Below the pieces are notes generated by a model. It worked only from the letters and a program-made list of their open reading frames with translations. It ran no database searches and was not told the DNA's origin. A program made the position numbers and the translations under genes. Source: Clostridia bacterium (lineage in GTDB: Bacteria > Bacillota > Clostridia > Christensenellales > UBA1242). From it: DNA of 42,988 bases. Shown in pieces: positions 7,013 to 16,123 of this stretch; position 1 is the first letter of the stretch, and every line of letters starts with the position of its first letter. The stretch spans positions 1 through 42,988 of the forward strand of contig JAFXKG010000008.1 of the NCBI GenBank assembly GCA_017531805.1, written 5' to 3'.

Positions 7013-7027
7013 TCCACCATTGGCATT
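7013..7027 (+). repeat. Copy 2 of the 15-bp tRNA-end direct repeat
   Basis: Identical to 6248-6262 but without a tRNA body in front of it. It is likewise followed by an A-rich hairpin terminator, so it looks like a relic of a tRNA 3' end with its terminator. Confidence 0.8.
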
Positions 7028-7058
7028 AAAAAGAGACCTAATTAAAGGTCCTTTTTTT
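7028..7058. terminator. Terminator of the collagen-like gene
   Basis: GACCT (7035-7039) and AGGTC (7046-7050) with A/T runs on both sides; on the minus strand it follows the stop at 7057. Confidence 0.75.
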
Positions 7059-7890
7059 ATTGAATTTGTGTGATAACTAAATGTGCAGATACAGGTCTTG
7101 TTCCACCATCAAGTGGTGTAATTGTAAGCGCTGTTGAATTCCCCGCTGGGTTTCTAACAGTTAAGATTGAATTTACTTCGGTAGTTGTGATAATGCTCAT
7201 ACCAATAATATCCGAAGTTCCTGTTGCACGGCCAACAACAGTATAATCCAAATCGGCACCATTTAAAGTTAAAATTAATTGACCAGCTTCCGTAACACCA
7301 ACATTAAATAACACTTGATATGAGCCAATTTGTGATAAATTAAACGAACTTGGTCCTGTTCTTGTTATATCACTTCCACTTGTTGGACCATCTTGTGGGA
7401 AGCTCACATCAGTTCCTGGTGCGACGGTTGCCGAATTATCTGGTGGCATTAAAGCATAGAAATCTGCAAAATTTAATATACCACCAGTGCCAGTTGCTCC
7501 CGTCGGTCCCGTTGGACCCGTTGATCCTGTGGGGCCAGTTTCACCAGCTATTCCTTGTGGACCTGTAGGTCCGGTTGCACCAATTGGACCAATGTCTCCA
7601 GCGGGACCTGTAGGACCTGTTGGTCCTATCTCGCCAGCTAAACCAGCAGGACCAGTTGGTCCTATTAATCCTTGAACGCCTTGTGGACCAGTTGGTCCGA
7701 TTGGTCCTTGCGGTCCTGACAATCCTTGTGGTCCCATAGGTCCCGGCATCCCTGCAGGTCCGGTTGGTCCACGCACAATAACTTGATTATCTATATAACT
7801 CGGATAACAACAATTATCACATTTTTTTCTTTTTTCTGGGCAACAATCGTTATCAAAATAGCAATTGTGGTCATCAAATCTTTTACGCAT
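7057..7890 (-). CDS. Collagen-like exosporium/spore surface protein (BclA-like)
   Basis: A 277-residue protein in three parts. Residues 1-40 are a cysteine-rich head (six Cys, including [16 protein letters not shown]). Residues about 41-140 are roughly 30 uninterrupted Gly-X-Y triplets, many GPT, which should form a collagen triple helix. Residues about 141-277 are a beta-rich C-terminal domain like the trimeric TNF/C1q-like end of BclA ([30 protein letters not shown]). Such proteins form the hair-like nap of exosporia, and the threonines of GPT are typical glycosylation sites. AAGGAG lies six bases from the ATG. No secretion signal is present, as expected for mother-cell-assembled spore proteins. 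Confidence 0.85.
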   Translation of the reverse strand: MRKRFDDHNCYFDNDCCPEKRKKCDNCCYPSYIDNQVIVRGPTGPAGMPGPMGPQGLSGPQGPIGPTGPQGVQGLIGPTGPAGLAGEIGPTGPTGPAGDIGPIGATGPTGPQGIAGETGPTGSTGPTGPTGATGTGGILNFADFYALMPPDNSATVAPGTDVSFPQDGPTSGSDITRTGPSSFNLSQIGSYQVLFNVGVTEAGQLILTLNGADLDYTVVGRATGTSDIIGMSIITTTEVNSILTVRNPAGNSTALTITPLDGGTRPVSAHLVITQIQ

Positions 7891-8003
7891 ATAAAACTCC
7901 TTATTACATAATATGTTGTTACTATAAAAAGTTACGACTTTTATTATGCTATACTAAAACTTGTAACAATTAAACCGCTTATTACTCATCATTTTATAGT
8001 ATG

Positions 8004-8037
8004 AAAAAGTAGTTAGATAATTCTAACTACTTTTTTT
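8004..8037. terminator. Terminator of metG
   Basis: GTAGTTAG (8009-8016) and CTAACTAC (8023-8030) with A and T runs on both sides; works for the minus-strand metG, whose stop is at 8068. Confidence 0.85.
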
Positions 8038-8067
8038 AATAATCTTAAAGGTTATTAATACTTTAAA

Positions 8068-9729
8068 TTATTTGTTGTTTTTTAGCATTAAAGTATCTTC
8101 TGAGCCTTTTGATAAATCGATTGCTGTAGCATCTAATCTTTCAAACATAATAGGAACATTTTCAAATACTACATTTGAGTCGTAAGACACTGGAGCCCAG
8201 TTTGTGTTTTCTTGTACACCTAACATCTTTTTAACCATTAATGCATGTTTTGGTAAGATTGGTTCGTAAAGGTTAGCCATATTAACAATCATATATATAC
8301 AATTTGATGTAACTTTGTTAAATTCTTCAATATTTGTTTTAGCCAATACCCAAGGTGTAGATTGGTCATAATATTTGTTTGCAAATTGTATAAAATCATA
8401 CAATCTTGTTGCCGCTGATCTTAATTCTCCTTTATCAATCAAATCTCCAACTTCTTGGTATGCTTTTGCAACTTCTTCTTTAACTTCTTTATCTAGATTT
8501 AATTCAGGCAATTTGCCTTCAAACTTTTTGCTTAAGAAAGCCAAATTTCTGTTTATAAAGTTACCATATCCACCAACCAAATGTTTGTTGTGTAAAGCAA
8601 CAAATTCGTCCAAACTGAACGAAGAATCCTTTCTTTCTGGATTGTTGAATATAAAATAATATCTTATAGAATCAGAGTCAAAATTTTGGATTAAAGAATT
8701 TACAGTAACCAAATTGCCTTTGCTTTTTGACATTTTTTCTTCGTTCATATTGATATATTCACAAGAAACAATCATTTCTGGTTTAGATATTGTTTCGTCT
8801 ATTGCACACAACAATGCTGGCAATATTACAGTATGGAACACAATATTGTCTTTACCGTGTGCATAATACGACACGGTATCATTGCTTCTGATAAATTCTT
8901 CAAAATCAAAACCTTGATTTTTAGCTGCTTCTGCACCAGCAGAAAGATATCCGATAACAGCTTCTATCCAAACATAAACTTTTTTATCATCAAATCCGTC
9001 AAAAGGAATATCTATACCCCAGTTTAATTGACGAGTAATTGCTCTGTCCCTTAAACCTTCTTTAAGGTATTTAGCAGTTTCATTAACGGCAGTTTGACGC
9101 CAATTATCTTTATATTTTTCATAATATGACTTAACTTTATCTGTAAGTTCTGATAATTTTAAATATAAATGAGTGTTTTCTTTTAAAACTGTGTTTGATT
9201 TACAAACCTTGCATTTTTTATCTTTTAAAATGTCTGGTGTTAAAGCAGTTAAGCACTTGTCACATTGGTCACCATCAGCAGTGTTGCCACATATAGGACA
9301 AATACCAACAATTTCCCTATCTGAAACATATTTATTACAACAAGGACAAAAATCTTCCAATTCAGTTTTAGAATATAACAAATTGTTTTTATCAATATTT
9401 AAAAGCTTTTTCTTTACATTGTCCTTATGAAATTGTTGCATTGTATTTGTATACATATCATAACTAAACCATAAGTCTTTGAAATTTTTAGAAAATTCCT
9501 CATGATAATGAGTTGCAATCTCTTTTGGATCAACACCTAACTTTTCTGCACGCAAAGTAATTGGAGTGCCATGACAATCAGAACCAGAAACATAAAGAGT
9601 TTTGTTACCATTTTTCCTAAAATATCTTGCTAAAATGTCTCCTGGCAAAAGTGCCGCCAAATGACCAACATGCATTGAATTGTTAGCATAAGGCCAAGCG
9701 CCACCAATAAAAACATTTTTTTTCTTCAT
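8068..9729 (-). CDS. metG: Methionyl-tRNA synthetase
   Basis: A 553-residue class I synthetase that charges tRNA-Met. The HIGH-type HVGH is at residues 20-23, after FIGGAWPYANN. The connective peptide carries zinc-knuckle cysteines (CPCC ... CPICG ... CDKC ... CKVC). The KMSKS motif sits near residue 330 and is followed by an anticodon-binding helical domain. The C-terminal EMAP-like tRNA-binding domain of many bacterial MetRS (total near 650 residues) is absent. The ATG at 9729 is preferred over one at 9741, because the GGAGG encoded by the extra codons is then the ribosome binding site. It has its own promoter. Confidence 0.96.
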   Translation of the reverse strand: MKKKNVFIGGAWPYANNSMHVGHLAALLPGDILARYFRKNGNKTLYVSGSDCHGTPITLRAEKLGVDPKEIATHYHEEFSKNFKDLWFSYDMYTNTMQQFHKDNVKKKLLNIDKNNLLYSKTELEDFCPCCNKYVSDREIVGICPICGNTADGDQCDKCLTALTPDILKDKKCKVCKSNTVLKENTHLYLKLSELTDKVKSYYEKYKDNWRQTAVNETAKYLKEGLRDRAITRQLNWGIDIPFDGFDDKKVYVWIEAVIGYLSAGAEAAKNQGFDFEEFIRSNDTVSYYAHGKDNIVFHTVILPALLCAIDETISKPEMIVSCEYINMNEEKMSKSKGNLVTVNSLIQNFDSDSIRYYFIFNNPERKDSSFSLDEFVALHNKHLVGGYGNFINRNLAFLSKKFEGKLPELNLDKEVKEEVAKAYQEVGDLIDKGELRSAATRLYDFIQFANKYYDQSTPWVLAKTNIEEFNKVTSNCIYMIVNMANLYEPILPKHALMVKKMLGVQENTNWAPVSYDSNVVFENVPIMFERLDATAIDLSKGSEDTLMLKNNK

Positions 9730-9752
9730 TTTTTCCTCCATAATTGTAGATA

Positions 9753-9781
9753 ATCATATCATTTTTTAGTAGTTTTGTCAA
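9753..9781 (-). promoter_or_regulatory. Promoter of metG
   Basis: On the minus strand, TTGACA (9781-9776), 17-base spacer, TATGAT (9758-9753). The leader is about 20 bases, too short for a T-box. Confidence 0.85.
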
Positions 9782-9865
9782 TTATAATATAATCAACAAC
9801 TAAAAATATAACATTATTTATTAGATTTTGTGGTTGTTTAAATAATGTCAAACAAAAATATTAAA

Positions 9866-9895
9866 AATAGTTAGATGAATTCTAACTATTTTCTT
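9866..9895. terminator. Terminator of argS
   Basis: AATAGTTAGA (9866-9875) and TCTAACTATT (9881-9890), a 10-bp stem with a five-base loop next to the argS stop. Confidence 0.8.
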
Positions 9896-9899
9896 TTAA

Positions 9900-11702
9900 T
9901 TATGCATTTTTTATTAATTGTTTTTTAGGTTTGATACCCATACAATTTAGCGCATTTTCGATTATGTTTTGTACGCACATTGTAAATGCCATCACAGATT
10001 TTGTATATGCTTGATTTTCTGTATCTACAAGTTTTATATTTGCACTCCAAATAGAGTGGAACATTGCAGCAAATTCTTTTAAATAATCTATAACCATATG
10101 TGGTGCCCTTTTTTCTGCTGAAAGAGCAATCACTGAAGGATACTTTGCCATAAACACAGTCAATTCTTTAATCAATTTTGGTGATTTTGAAATAAATCCA
10201 TTTAAATCATTTGCATCAAATTGATAATCATAGCCAAACTTAGTTTTAAAGTTATTTAGCAATGAGTTTGTCCTTGCATAAGCATATTGGATATAATACA
10301 CAAGATTGTCTTTTGATTTTTCTTTAACTTTAACCAAATCAAAAGTCATTTGTGTATCTGGACTTTTTGACAACATAAACAATTTTAATTCGTCCACATC
10401 GATAGATTGAGCCACATCAGTTAGCAATACAAATGTGCCTTTCCTTTTAGACATTTTGAAAGGAACACCATTTTTTTCTAGACTGACCATCTGCATCAAT
10501 TCTACTTCTAGTTTTGCTTGCTTGTCTGAAATAGCATCCACTGCACTAGTAATCCTTTTTACATAGCCACCATGGTCTGCACCAAACAAGTTGATCATTG
10601 TGTTGTAACCCCTGTCATATTTATCTTTGTGATATGCAATATCCGAAGCAAAATATGTAGGAGTACCGTCAGATCTTAACACAACCCTATCTTTATCGTC
10701 ACCGAATAAGGTTGATTTAAACAATGTCTGCTTTTCGTCAGAAAATCTTGATTCTTCTTGTTCTTCTTCATTGGCACTCCCACCAATAGGAGCATCCAAC
10801 TTTCCGCTATAGATTATATCAACAATTTCTTCTTGTCCGTCATCGTTTAGAACTTTAAATTTTTTTGATTTTAAACAATCAATAGCCTTTTCAATTTTAC
10901 CTGCTGAAACAATGTCTGATTCTGACACAAAAGAGTCGTATTCTAACCCTAACAATTTTAGACCTGTTGTTATGATTTTCATCATAGCATTAACTGCTGG
11001 TTTTTTAAAATTGTCATAGAATTCTTTTTCTGATGCGTTTACAAACTTATTGCCATGTTCAACAAAAATTTCTTTTGCGTAATCTATCAAGTAGTCACCA
11101 GGATAACAACCTTCTGGCACTTCTTTATTTACATCTTTGCCACAAAGTTGATTGTATCTAAACTGAATAGATTTTAATAGTGTGTTGATTTGTATACCAT
11201 AATCGTTTATGTAATATTCTTTTGTGACATCATATCCTGCTTTTGTCATAAGGTTTGATAAAGCCAAACCTAAAATTGCACCTCTGCAATGTCCAACATG
11301 TAAAGGTCCTGTAGGGTTTGCAGAAATAAATTCTAATAATACTTTACCCTTTTTTTCACCATTACCAAAATTGTTTTTTTCAATATTAATGTCTGCTAAA
11401 AAATCTTCCCAAATAGAATCTTTAAAAGTAATGTTTATATAGCCATTTATAACATCAACTTTATGCACAAAATCCAATTCTTCAATCTTTAAAGCCAACT
11501 CTTGTGCAATTATGTTTGGATTTTTGCGCAAAACTTTTGCAAAAACCATTGCTACATTTGTAGAATAATCGCTATCTGTTTGTGAAGGCGGTATAACAAA
11601 TTTGATACTATTTGCCAACCTGCTGTTTTCTTCATAATTATCCCCTAGATACTCTTTAATTACAGTCAATAAAGCAATATCTACTTTTTTAAATAAATCC
11701 AT
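9900..11702 (-). CDS. argS: Arginyl-tRNA synthetase
   Basis: A 600-residue class I synthetase for tRNA-Arg. An N-terminal Add1-type domain (about residues 1-115) precedes the HIGH-type motif in SANPTGPLHVGH (HVGH at 135-138). The KMSKS position reads MSKRKGT. A helical DALR anticodon-binding domain forms the C terminus, including YIQYAYARTNSLL. Length and order match the family. A strong RBS (AAGGAG) precedes the ATG, and a consensus promoter gives it its own short transcript, with no room for a T-box. Confidence 0.97.
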   Translation of the reverse strand: MDLFKKVDIALLTVIKEYLGDNYEENSRLANSIKFVIPPSQTDSDYSTNVAMVFAKVLRKNPNIIAQELALKIEELDFVHKVDVINGYINITFKDSIWEDFLADINIEKNNFGNGEKKGKVLLEFISANPTGPLHVGHCRGAILGLALSNLMTKAGYDVTKEYYINDYGIQINTLLKSIQFRYNQLCGKDVNKEVPEGCYPGDYLIDYAKEIFVEHGNKFVNASEKEFYDNFKKPAVNAMMKIITTGLKLLGLEYDSFVSESDIVSAGKIEKAIDCLKSKKFKVLNDDGQEEIVDIIYSGKLDAPIGGSANEEEQEESRFSDEKQTLFKSTLFGDDKDRVVLRSDGTPTYFASDIAYHKDKYDRGYNTMINLFGADHGGYVKRITSAVDAISDKQAKLEVELMQMVSLEKNGVPFKMSKRKGTFVLLTDVAQSIDVDELKLFMLSKSPDTQMTFDLVKVKEKSKDNLVYYIQYAYARTNSLLNNFKTKFGYDYQFDANDLNGFISKSPKLIKELTVFMAKYPSVIALSAEKRAPHMVIDYLKEFAAMFHSIWSANIKLVDTENQAYTKSVMAFTMCVQNIIENALNCMGIKPKKQLIKNA

Positions 11703-11727
11703 TGTTTCTCCTTAAATATTAAGATAT

Positions 11728-11756
11728 ATTATAGTTTAAATTTAATCTAATGTCAA
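11728..11756 (-). promoter_or_regulatory. Promoter of argS
   Basis: On the minus strand TTGACA (11756-11751), 17-base spacer, TATAAT (11733-11728): a full consensus. Confidence 0.9.
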
Positions 11757-11785
11757 TATAATAATTATTTTTGATAATTTTAAAA

Positions 11786-11815
11786 ATAAAAAAAGAGGTG
11801 CAACCTCTTTTTAAA
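11786..11815. terminator. Terminator of the carrier operon
   Basis: AAAAGAGGT (11791-11799), loop GCA and ACCTCTTTT (11803-11811), overlapping the stop of the carrier gene. Confidence 0.85.
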
Positions 11816-13247
11816 AACCTATTTGAACACCAAAGAACAATACAAGCAATGACAATGCAAATACTGCAAGTTGTATTTTCCATGTCCATTTAACCCATTT
11901 GCCATACGATACATTTGCCATAGACAAACTTATCAACAACACAGGATTTGTTGGCAACAATACATCTGAAAATCCATCAGCAATACAGTATACCAAAATC
12001 AAAAGCGTTGGAGATATACCTATAACCGAACAAATAGGCAACAATATTGGCATAACCAAAAATATTTTTGCAGATGCAGAACCTATAAACACTTGCAATA
12101 TTAAAATCAAAGCGTAAATTAAAAGGATGCTAACAAATATATTTTTACCTTGCAAGAAACTGATAACATAGTGCATTATTGTATCCAAAATGCCACTTTC
12201 TTGCATCACTAAATTGACGGATGAAGCAAGTGCAATCAGCAATACTGCAGGTAGCATTGACAACGCACCTTTGCCGATATAAGCAAATACTTGCTTTTTA
12301 TCATCGACAACCAAAATGCCTGCAATGATGCCACCTATAAGAAATGTTGCAGCCAAAATTGGTACAGCATATCCTGAAATTGGTCTTATAAGCGCCACTG
12401 ACGCAAGAATAATAAATTCTACTATAAAAAATGTTAAATAAACTTTAAAAATTTTATTGTCTTGTTTGCTTACTTCTGCAATGGTTAAATCTAATGATTT
12501 GCGTTTTTGGTTGTCACTTTCGTATGATAATGATAAATTTGGTTTGTCCGCAATCTTTTTTGTGTATCTTAACAAGAAAAAGCAAACTAGACCATATACC
12601 AACACAAAAAAAACAATCCTTAGCCATGCGCCACTAAGCGCGCTTATTCCCGCAAAACTTGATGCTATGTCTACAGAAAACGGATTAGTAATTGCGGCAG
12701 AAAATCCAAAGCAAGCTGCCAACAAACACACGCCTAAACCTGTCATGGTATCAAAACCTAAAGACAACATAAACATAATCATAAATGGCAAAAGTGTAAC
12801 AAGTTCTTCAAACAAGCCAAACAAACTGCCAAACAACATAAAGAACAAAACGCATACGCAAATGACAAGTCGTTTTTTGTTGCCAAATTTATTTACCATT
12901 TTGTTCATCATTATTTTTATGCCATTGGTTTTATCTAAAAGATTAAACACTCCACTCATAATCAAAAGAAACAAGCTTATCATCACAATGGTAGTGCTGC
13001 CTTCTGCAAAGAAAACCCTAAAAGGTGCAGTTATTATACGCCAAAATGCAATACCTTTTATGCTACCTTTTGTAAAAGTCCCTGCTATGATTTGACCATT
13101 GGCATCACGCAAAAAACTGCCTTGCGGTATACATAAAGTTAATATACCACTAACAGCAAGTATTGCAATCAAAACAATAACCACAGATATAAATGATTTT
13201 GAGTTTATTGTTGAAAATGATTTTTCTTTATTTTTATTGTTTTTCAT
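11811..13247 (-). CDS. YfcC/DcuC-family membrane carrier
   Basis: A 478-residue polytopic membrane protein, about 11-12 hydrophobic segments after a charged N terminus. It fits the C4-dicarboxylate anaerobic carrier superfamily, YfcC branch: IPQGSF near the first helix, FGLFEELVTLLPFMI, the polar CFGFSAAITNPFSVDIA helix break, a matching second half with GSASAKIFLVMPILLPICSVIG, and DVLLPTNPVLL. Members are annotated as carriers for dicarboxylates or basic amino acids, and the substrate here cannot be told. It follows the VTT-PlsC gene by 14 bases, inside which its AGGAA ribosome binding site lies, so the two form an operon. Confidence 0.8.
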   Translation of the reverse strand: MKNNKNKEKSFSTINSKSFISVVIVLIAILAVSGILTLCIPQGSFLRDANGQIIAGTFTKGSIKGIAFWRIITAPFRVFFAEGSTTIVMISLFLLIMSGVFNLLDKTNGIKIMMNKMVNKFGNKKRLVICVCVLFFMLFGSLFGLFEELVTLLPFMIMFMLSLGFDTMTGLGVCLLAACFGFSAAITNPFSVDIASSFAGISALSGAWLRIVFFVLVYGLVCFFLLRYTKKIADKPNLSLSYESDNQKRKSLDLTIAEVSKQDNKIFKVYLTFFIVEFIILASVALIRPISGYAVPILAATFLIGGIIAGILVVDDKKQVFAYIGKGALSMLPAVLLIALASSVNLVMQESGILDTIMHYVISFLQGKNIFVSILLIYALILILQVFIGSASAKIFLVMPILLPICSVIGISPTLLILVYCIADGFSDVLLPTNPVLLISLSMANVSYGKWVKWTWKIQLAVFALSLLVLFFGVQIGF

Positions 13248-13261
13248 ATGTATTTCCTAAA

Positions 13262-15160
13262 CTATTTTTTAAACAAACCACTTACAATATACCACATTAC
13301 AGCACTTCTTTTGTCTGTTGGTACAAAATAATATAGTTCCTTTTCTTCATAAATTTCAAAATCTTCGCCCGCGCCAAACAAAACCCTGTAAATACTATCC
13401 AGCGTAAAGATTTTTTCTATATCTTTTCCGTCTTGTGTACCGACATATTTAAGTCCATTTTTATCAAATGTACACACACCATTTCCTGCATGCCTTGTGC
13501 AAGATTTTCCGTCTGTTGACAAATGTCTTAACTCTACTTCGCTAGTTAAACTAAAATTAGGATTGTGTTGTATTTCTTTTTTAATTTCGTTTGTTTGCCA
13601 AGCATACCACTCTGCAATATTTTTAAACTCTACACCTTGTAATTGATACCTATTATCAACTTGTACAGTTAAATTACAATTTTGACAAGTTATAATGTTT
13701 TTGTTGGTTGTAAAACTGTGTTTTTGTTTGCATTTTGGACAAACACACAAAATATTTTCTAATCCTTTTGCTATATCTTTGTGTTTGTATATAATGTCAG
13801 GATTATTGTCTAACCATTTCCACTCGTCATAGTACAATGCCTCGTCAACTTTTTGTTTGATTTCTTTAATGTCTAAAGTTTTGGTTTGACCTGCTTTAAA
13901 TAGCTGGTTTAACTCAGCATTCACATGTGCACCTTTTCTGATTTTATCTGCCCATTTAGGTTTTGCCAAATAACTGCCATTGATTTTGATAGTATAAACA
14001 GCAACATCCATTTTTTGTATAAACTTATATGTAGTATCTTGTATGCCTTCAAACTGTCCTACTGTTGATAGCCTTGCCTCTGGCATCATTGCAAGCACTC
14101 CGTTTGAAGAAAGAACTTTTAAACTGTTCCTTAAATTTTCTACATCATTTGTAAACATACTTTTAGGGAATGCCCCTGTTGCACTAATAATACGACCTAA
14201 AAGTTTATGATGAAAATACATCCTTGCAACAATAAAATGTGGTTTTTCTTTCCTTAAAAGTTTGCCAGCATAGGCAAAGTCATAAAACGAGCCGTGATTA
14301 CATAAAACTATGCATGGTTTATCCAACTTGCCAACATTGTTTTTAAGTTTAATCTTTACTTTTGTTTTTATTGCACCATACAAACCCAAACCTACGCAAT
14401 TAAACACAAATGGATTGTAGTTGCCAACTTTGTTTTTTTCTTTTTCTTGACTGCGTTTGATGTATAAGTTGATTTTGTCAAATATTTGTTTTTTAAATTT
14501 CCACATTAAAATCAAAAGTACAATGATTGCCACAAATACAATAATCGACACAAGCCAACTTGTTGACATAGTTATATGACCTAAACCAACATCCAACAAC
14601 AATGATGGTATTGAGCCAATGCCTGTTATTAAAATATATTTATCATATCTCATGTTCATTGATGCTGCAAAAAAGCAAATAATGCCATAAGGAATTGCTG
14701 GCAAACAATATAAAATTATAACTATCAATGCAATTTTTTTAGATGCTTTTGCTCTGTTAAAATCAAAATCAATATTTGTTTCAAAAAAGTGTTTTAATTT
14801 TGCACCATACAACTTGTTTAAAATATAGATAATAGTGTTCCCTAAAAGGATGCCTATCAAACAAACAAGCAAACCTTTCCACAAACCAAAACTGATACCT
14901 GACACAACATGCAATGGTTCTGCTGGTACAAATGTAAAAATAACTTGTATCATTGCCATTATACAAATCACGATGTACGCGCGTATGCCAAGTTTACCTA
15001 TTGATTGTTGCACTTGTTCTTTGGTTGAATTTATGTTAAAAATCTCTTTTAAAACACCAAAATTATCTCCACTAAAAAGAAAAACAACCAAGCAAAAAAA
15101 TATCAATACAAAAAGCACTGACGCCCATATTTTCCATTTGTTTGTAGAATTTTTAGCCAT
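13262..15160 (-). CDS. VTT (DedA/TVP38-like) - PlsC acyltransferase - zinc ribbon fusion
   Basis: A 632-residue protein with three parts. Residues about 1-220 are a TVP38/VTT-type membrane domain (FTFVPAEPLHVVSGISFGLWKGLLVCLIGILLGNT, then LYCLPAIPYGIICFFAASMNMRY). Residues about 265-450 are a lysophosphatidic-acid acyltransferase domain, with the HX4D motif in LCNHGSFYDF and the second motif as MMPEARLST instead of FPEGTR. Residues about 485-515 hold a CPKC ... CQNC zinc ribbon. PlsC enzymes make phosphatidic acid at the inner membrane, and VTT proteins include lipid scramblases and transporters, so a joint lipid-synthesis and flipping role is plausible. AGAAGG precedes the ATG. It is first in an operon with the YfcC-type carrier. 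Confidence 0.85.
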   Translation of the reverse strand: MAKNSTNKWKIWASVLFVLIFFCLVVFLFSGDNFGVLKEIFNINSTKEQVQQSIGKLGIRAYIVICIMAMIQVIFTFVPAEPLHVVSGISFGLWKGLLVCLIGILLGNTIIYILNKLYGAKLKHFFETNIDFDFNRAKASKKIALIVIILYCLPAIPYGIICFFAASMNMRYDKYILITGIGSIPSLLLDVGLGHITMSTSWLVSIIVFVAIIVLLILMWKFKKQIFDKINLYIKRSQEKEKNKVGNYNPFVFNCVGLGLYGAIKTKVKIKLKNNVGKLDKPCIVLCNHGSFYDFAYAGKLLRKEKPHFIVARMYFHHKLLGRIISATGAFPKSMFTNDVENLRNSLKVLSSNGVLAMMPEARLSTVGQFEGIQDTTYKFIQKMDVAVYTIKINGSYLAKPKWADKIRKGAHVNAELNQLFKAGQTKTLDIKEIKQKVDEALYYDEWKWLDNNPDIIYKHKDIAKGLENILCVCPKCKQKHSFTTNKNIITCQNCNLTVQVDNRYQLQGVEFKNIAEWYAWQTNEIKKEIQHNPNFSLTSEVELRHLSTDGKSCTRHAGNGVCTFDKNGLKYVGTQDGKDIEKIFTLDSIYRVLFGAGEDFEIYEEKELYYFVPTDKRSAVMWYIVSGLFKK

Positions 15161-15180
15161 TAAACCTTCTTTATGAGTTA

Positions 15181-15210
15181 ATTATATAAAAGTTTGTACT
15201 AAATTGTCAA
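15181..15210 (-). promoter_or_regulatory. Promoter of the VTT-PlsC operon
   Basis: On the minus strand TTGACA (15210-15205), 18-base spacer, TATAAT (15186-15181). Confidence 0.85.
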
Positions 15211-15269
15211 ATAAATATTAAAAAACACTAAATATATAAATATTTCTTTATAAAATATAAAATTATGTA

Positions 15270-15298
15270 TTGAAAAATCATTTTTTTTATGATATTAT
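15270..15298 (+). promoter_or_regulatory. Promoter of the sigma-like gene
   Basis: TTGAAA (15270-15275), 17-base spacer and TATTAT (15293-15298), then AAGGAG and ATG at 15317. Confidence 0.8.
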
Positions 15299-15316
15299 CC
15301 ATATTAAGGAGAAATA

Positions 15317-16099
15317 ATGAGAGATTGGATTGTAAAGAAAAGGCTTAAAGAATTGAGTGTAAATGGTGTTATCCCTGCAAAAGCTCAATACGAATTAATA
15401 AAAGAATATCGTAATGATGTTAAAAACGGTATCCCGCCTGAAGAAAGTGAAGCACGCACAATTTTGATATTAGCCAACGAAAAACTTATACTATATACTG
15501 CAAACGAAGTATTAAAAACTAATATATTTGATAAAGAAGCTTCTCTTTACTTTGTTGGTATGCAAGCATTGATGGAAGCTATTGAAAAATTTAATGAAAA
15601 TCAATACTCTGTATTTACCACTTTTGCAGTAACCATGATTAGAAACAGGATGATTATACACATATATAGGTCAAGAAAAGAAACTTTAAAAATAGTATTT
15701 TTGTCAGATCTTGTAACATGTGATGATGATTTGGAATTTGAAATACCTGACGGCTATGATGTTGCCGAAACAGACGATGAAATAGATTTATCAGACACAA
15801 CAAAAGAAATTTTAAAGTACTTTAAATATCTTAATCCCCTACGCCAACAAATACTTTTAGACAAATTTGGGTTTTTAGGACACAAAAGAAAATCATTTGT
15901 TGAAATTTCGCTAGAACAAAATTTAACCCACCAAAGAGTAAATGGTCTTTGCAAAGACGCATTACAAAAACTTAGCATAATGTATAAAAGCAGATATGAC
16001 AAAACCTTAATCAAGCAAAGGAAAAAGCTTTTAAAACACAAACATGTTGTTTTGCCTGAAGTTGAAGAATATTTAAATCAATCTCAATTAACAATTTAA
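15317..16099 (+). CDS. Divergent sigma-70-family factor
   Basis: A 260-residue protein with the order of a short sigma factor. Residues about 50-120 resemble region 2 (LILANEKLILYTANEV, then FVGMQALMEAIEKFNENQYSVFTTFAVTMIRNRMIIHIYRSRK), including the aromatic core-binding and -10-melting stretch. An acidic linker follows (about residues 135-165). Residues about 168-215 resemble region 4, with a helix-turn-helix FVEISLEQNLTHQRVNGLCKDALQKL. A basic tail ends the protein. Region 1.1 and a clear region 3 are lacking. It is not SigE, SigF, SigG, SigK or SigA by its motifs. It has a single-gene unit and a vegetative promoter. What it transcribes is unknown. Confidence 0.75.
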   Translation: MRDWIVKKRLKELSVNGVIPAKAQYELIKEYRNDVKNGIPPEESEARTILILANEKLILYTANEVLKTNIFDKEASLYFVGMQALMEAIEKFNENQYSVFTTFAVTMIRNRMIIHIYRSRKETLKIVFLSDLVTCDDDLEFEIPDGYDVAETDDEIDLSDTTKEILKYFKYLNPLRQQILLDKFGFLGHKRKSFVEISLEQNLTHQRVNGLCKDALQKLSIMYKSRYDKTLIKQRKKLLKHKHVVLPEVEEYLNQSQLTI

Positions 16100-16123
16100 A
16101 AAAGAGGAACTTCCTCTTTTTTT
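16097..16123. terminator. Bidirectional terminator between the sigma-like gene and cls
   Basis: AAAGAGGA and TCCTCTTT with A and T runs on both sides, between convergent genes. Confidence 0.85.

Noticed and set aside
7057-7890. The GXX repeat as a tandem DNA repeat or CRISPR-like array
   Set aside because: The nine-base periodicity comes from collagen triplets; there are no spacers or conserved repeat units.
7350-7911. Proline/glycine-rich frames opposite the collagen-like gene
   Set aside because: They are antisense shadows of the Gly-X-Y repeat.
9729-11756. T-box control of metG and argS
   Set aside because: Both have full consensus promoters 25-30 bases before the start codon, leaving no room for a T-box leader.
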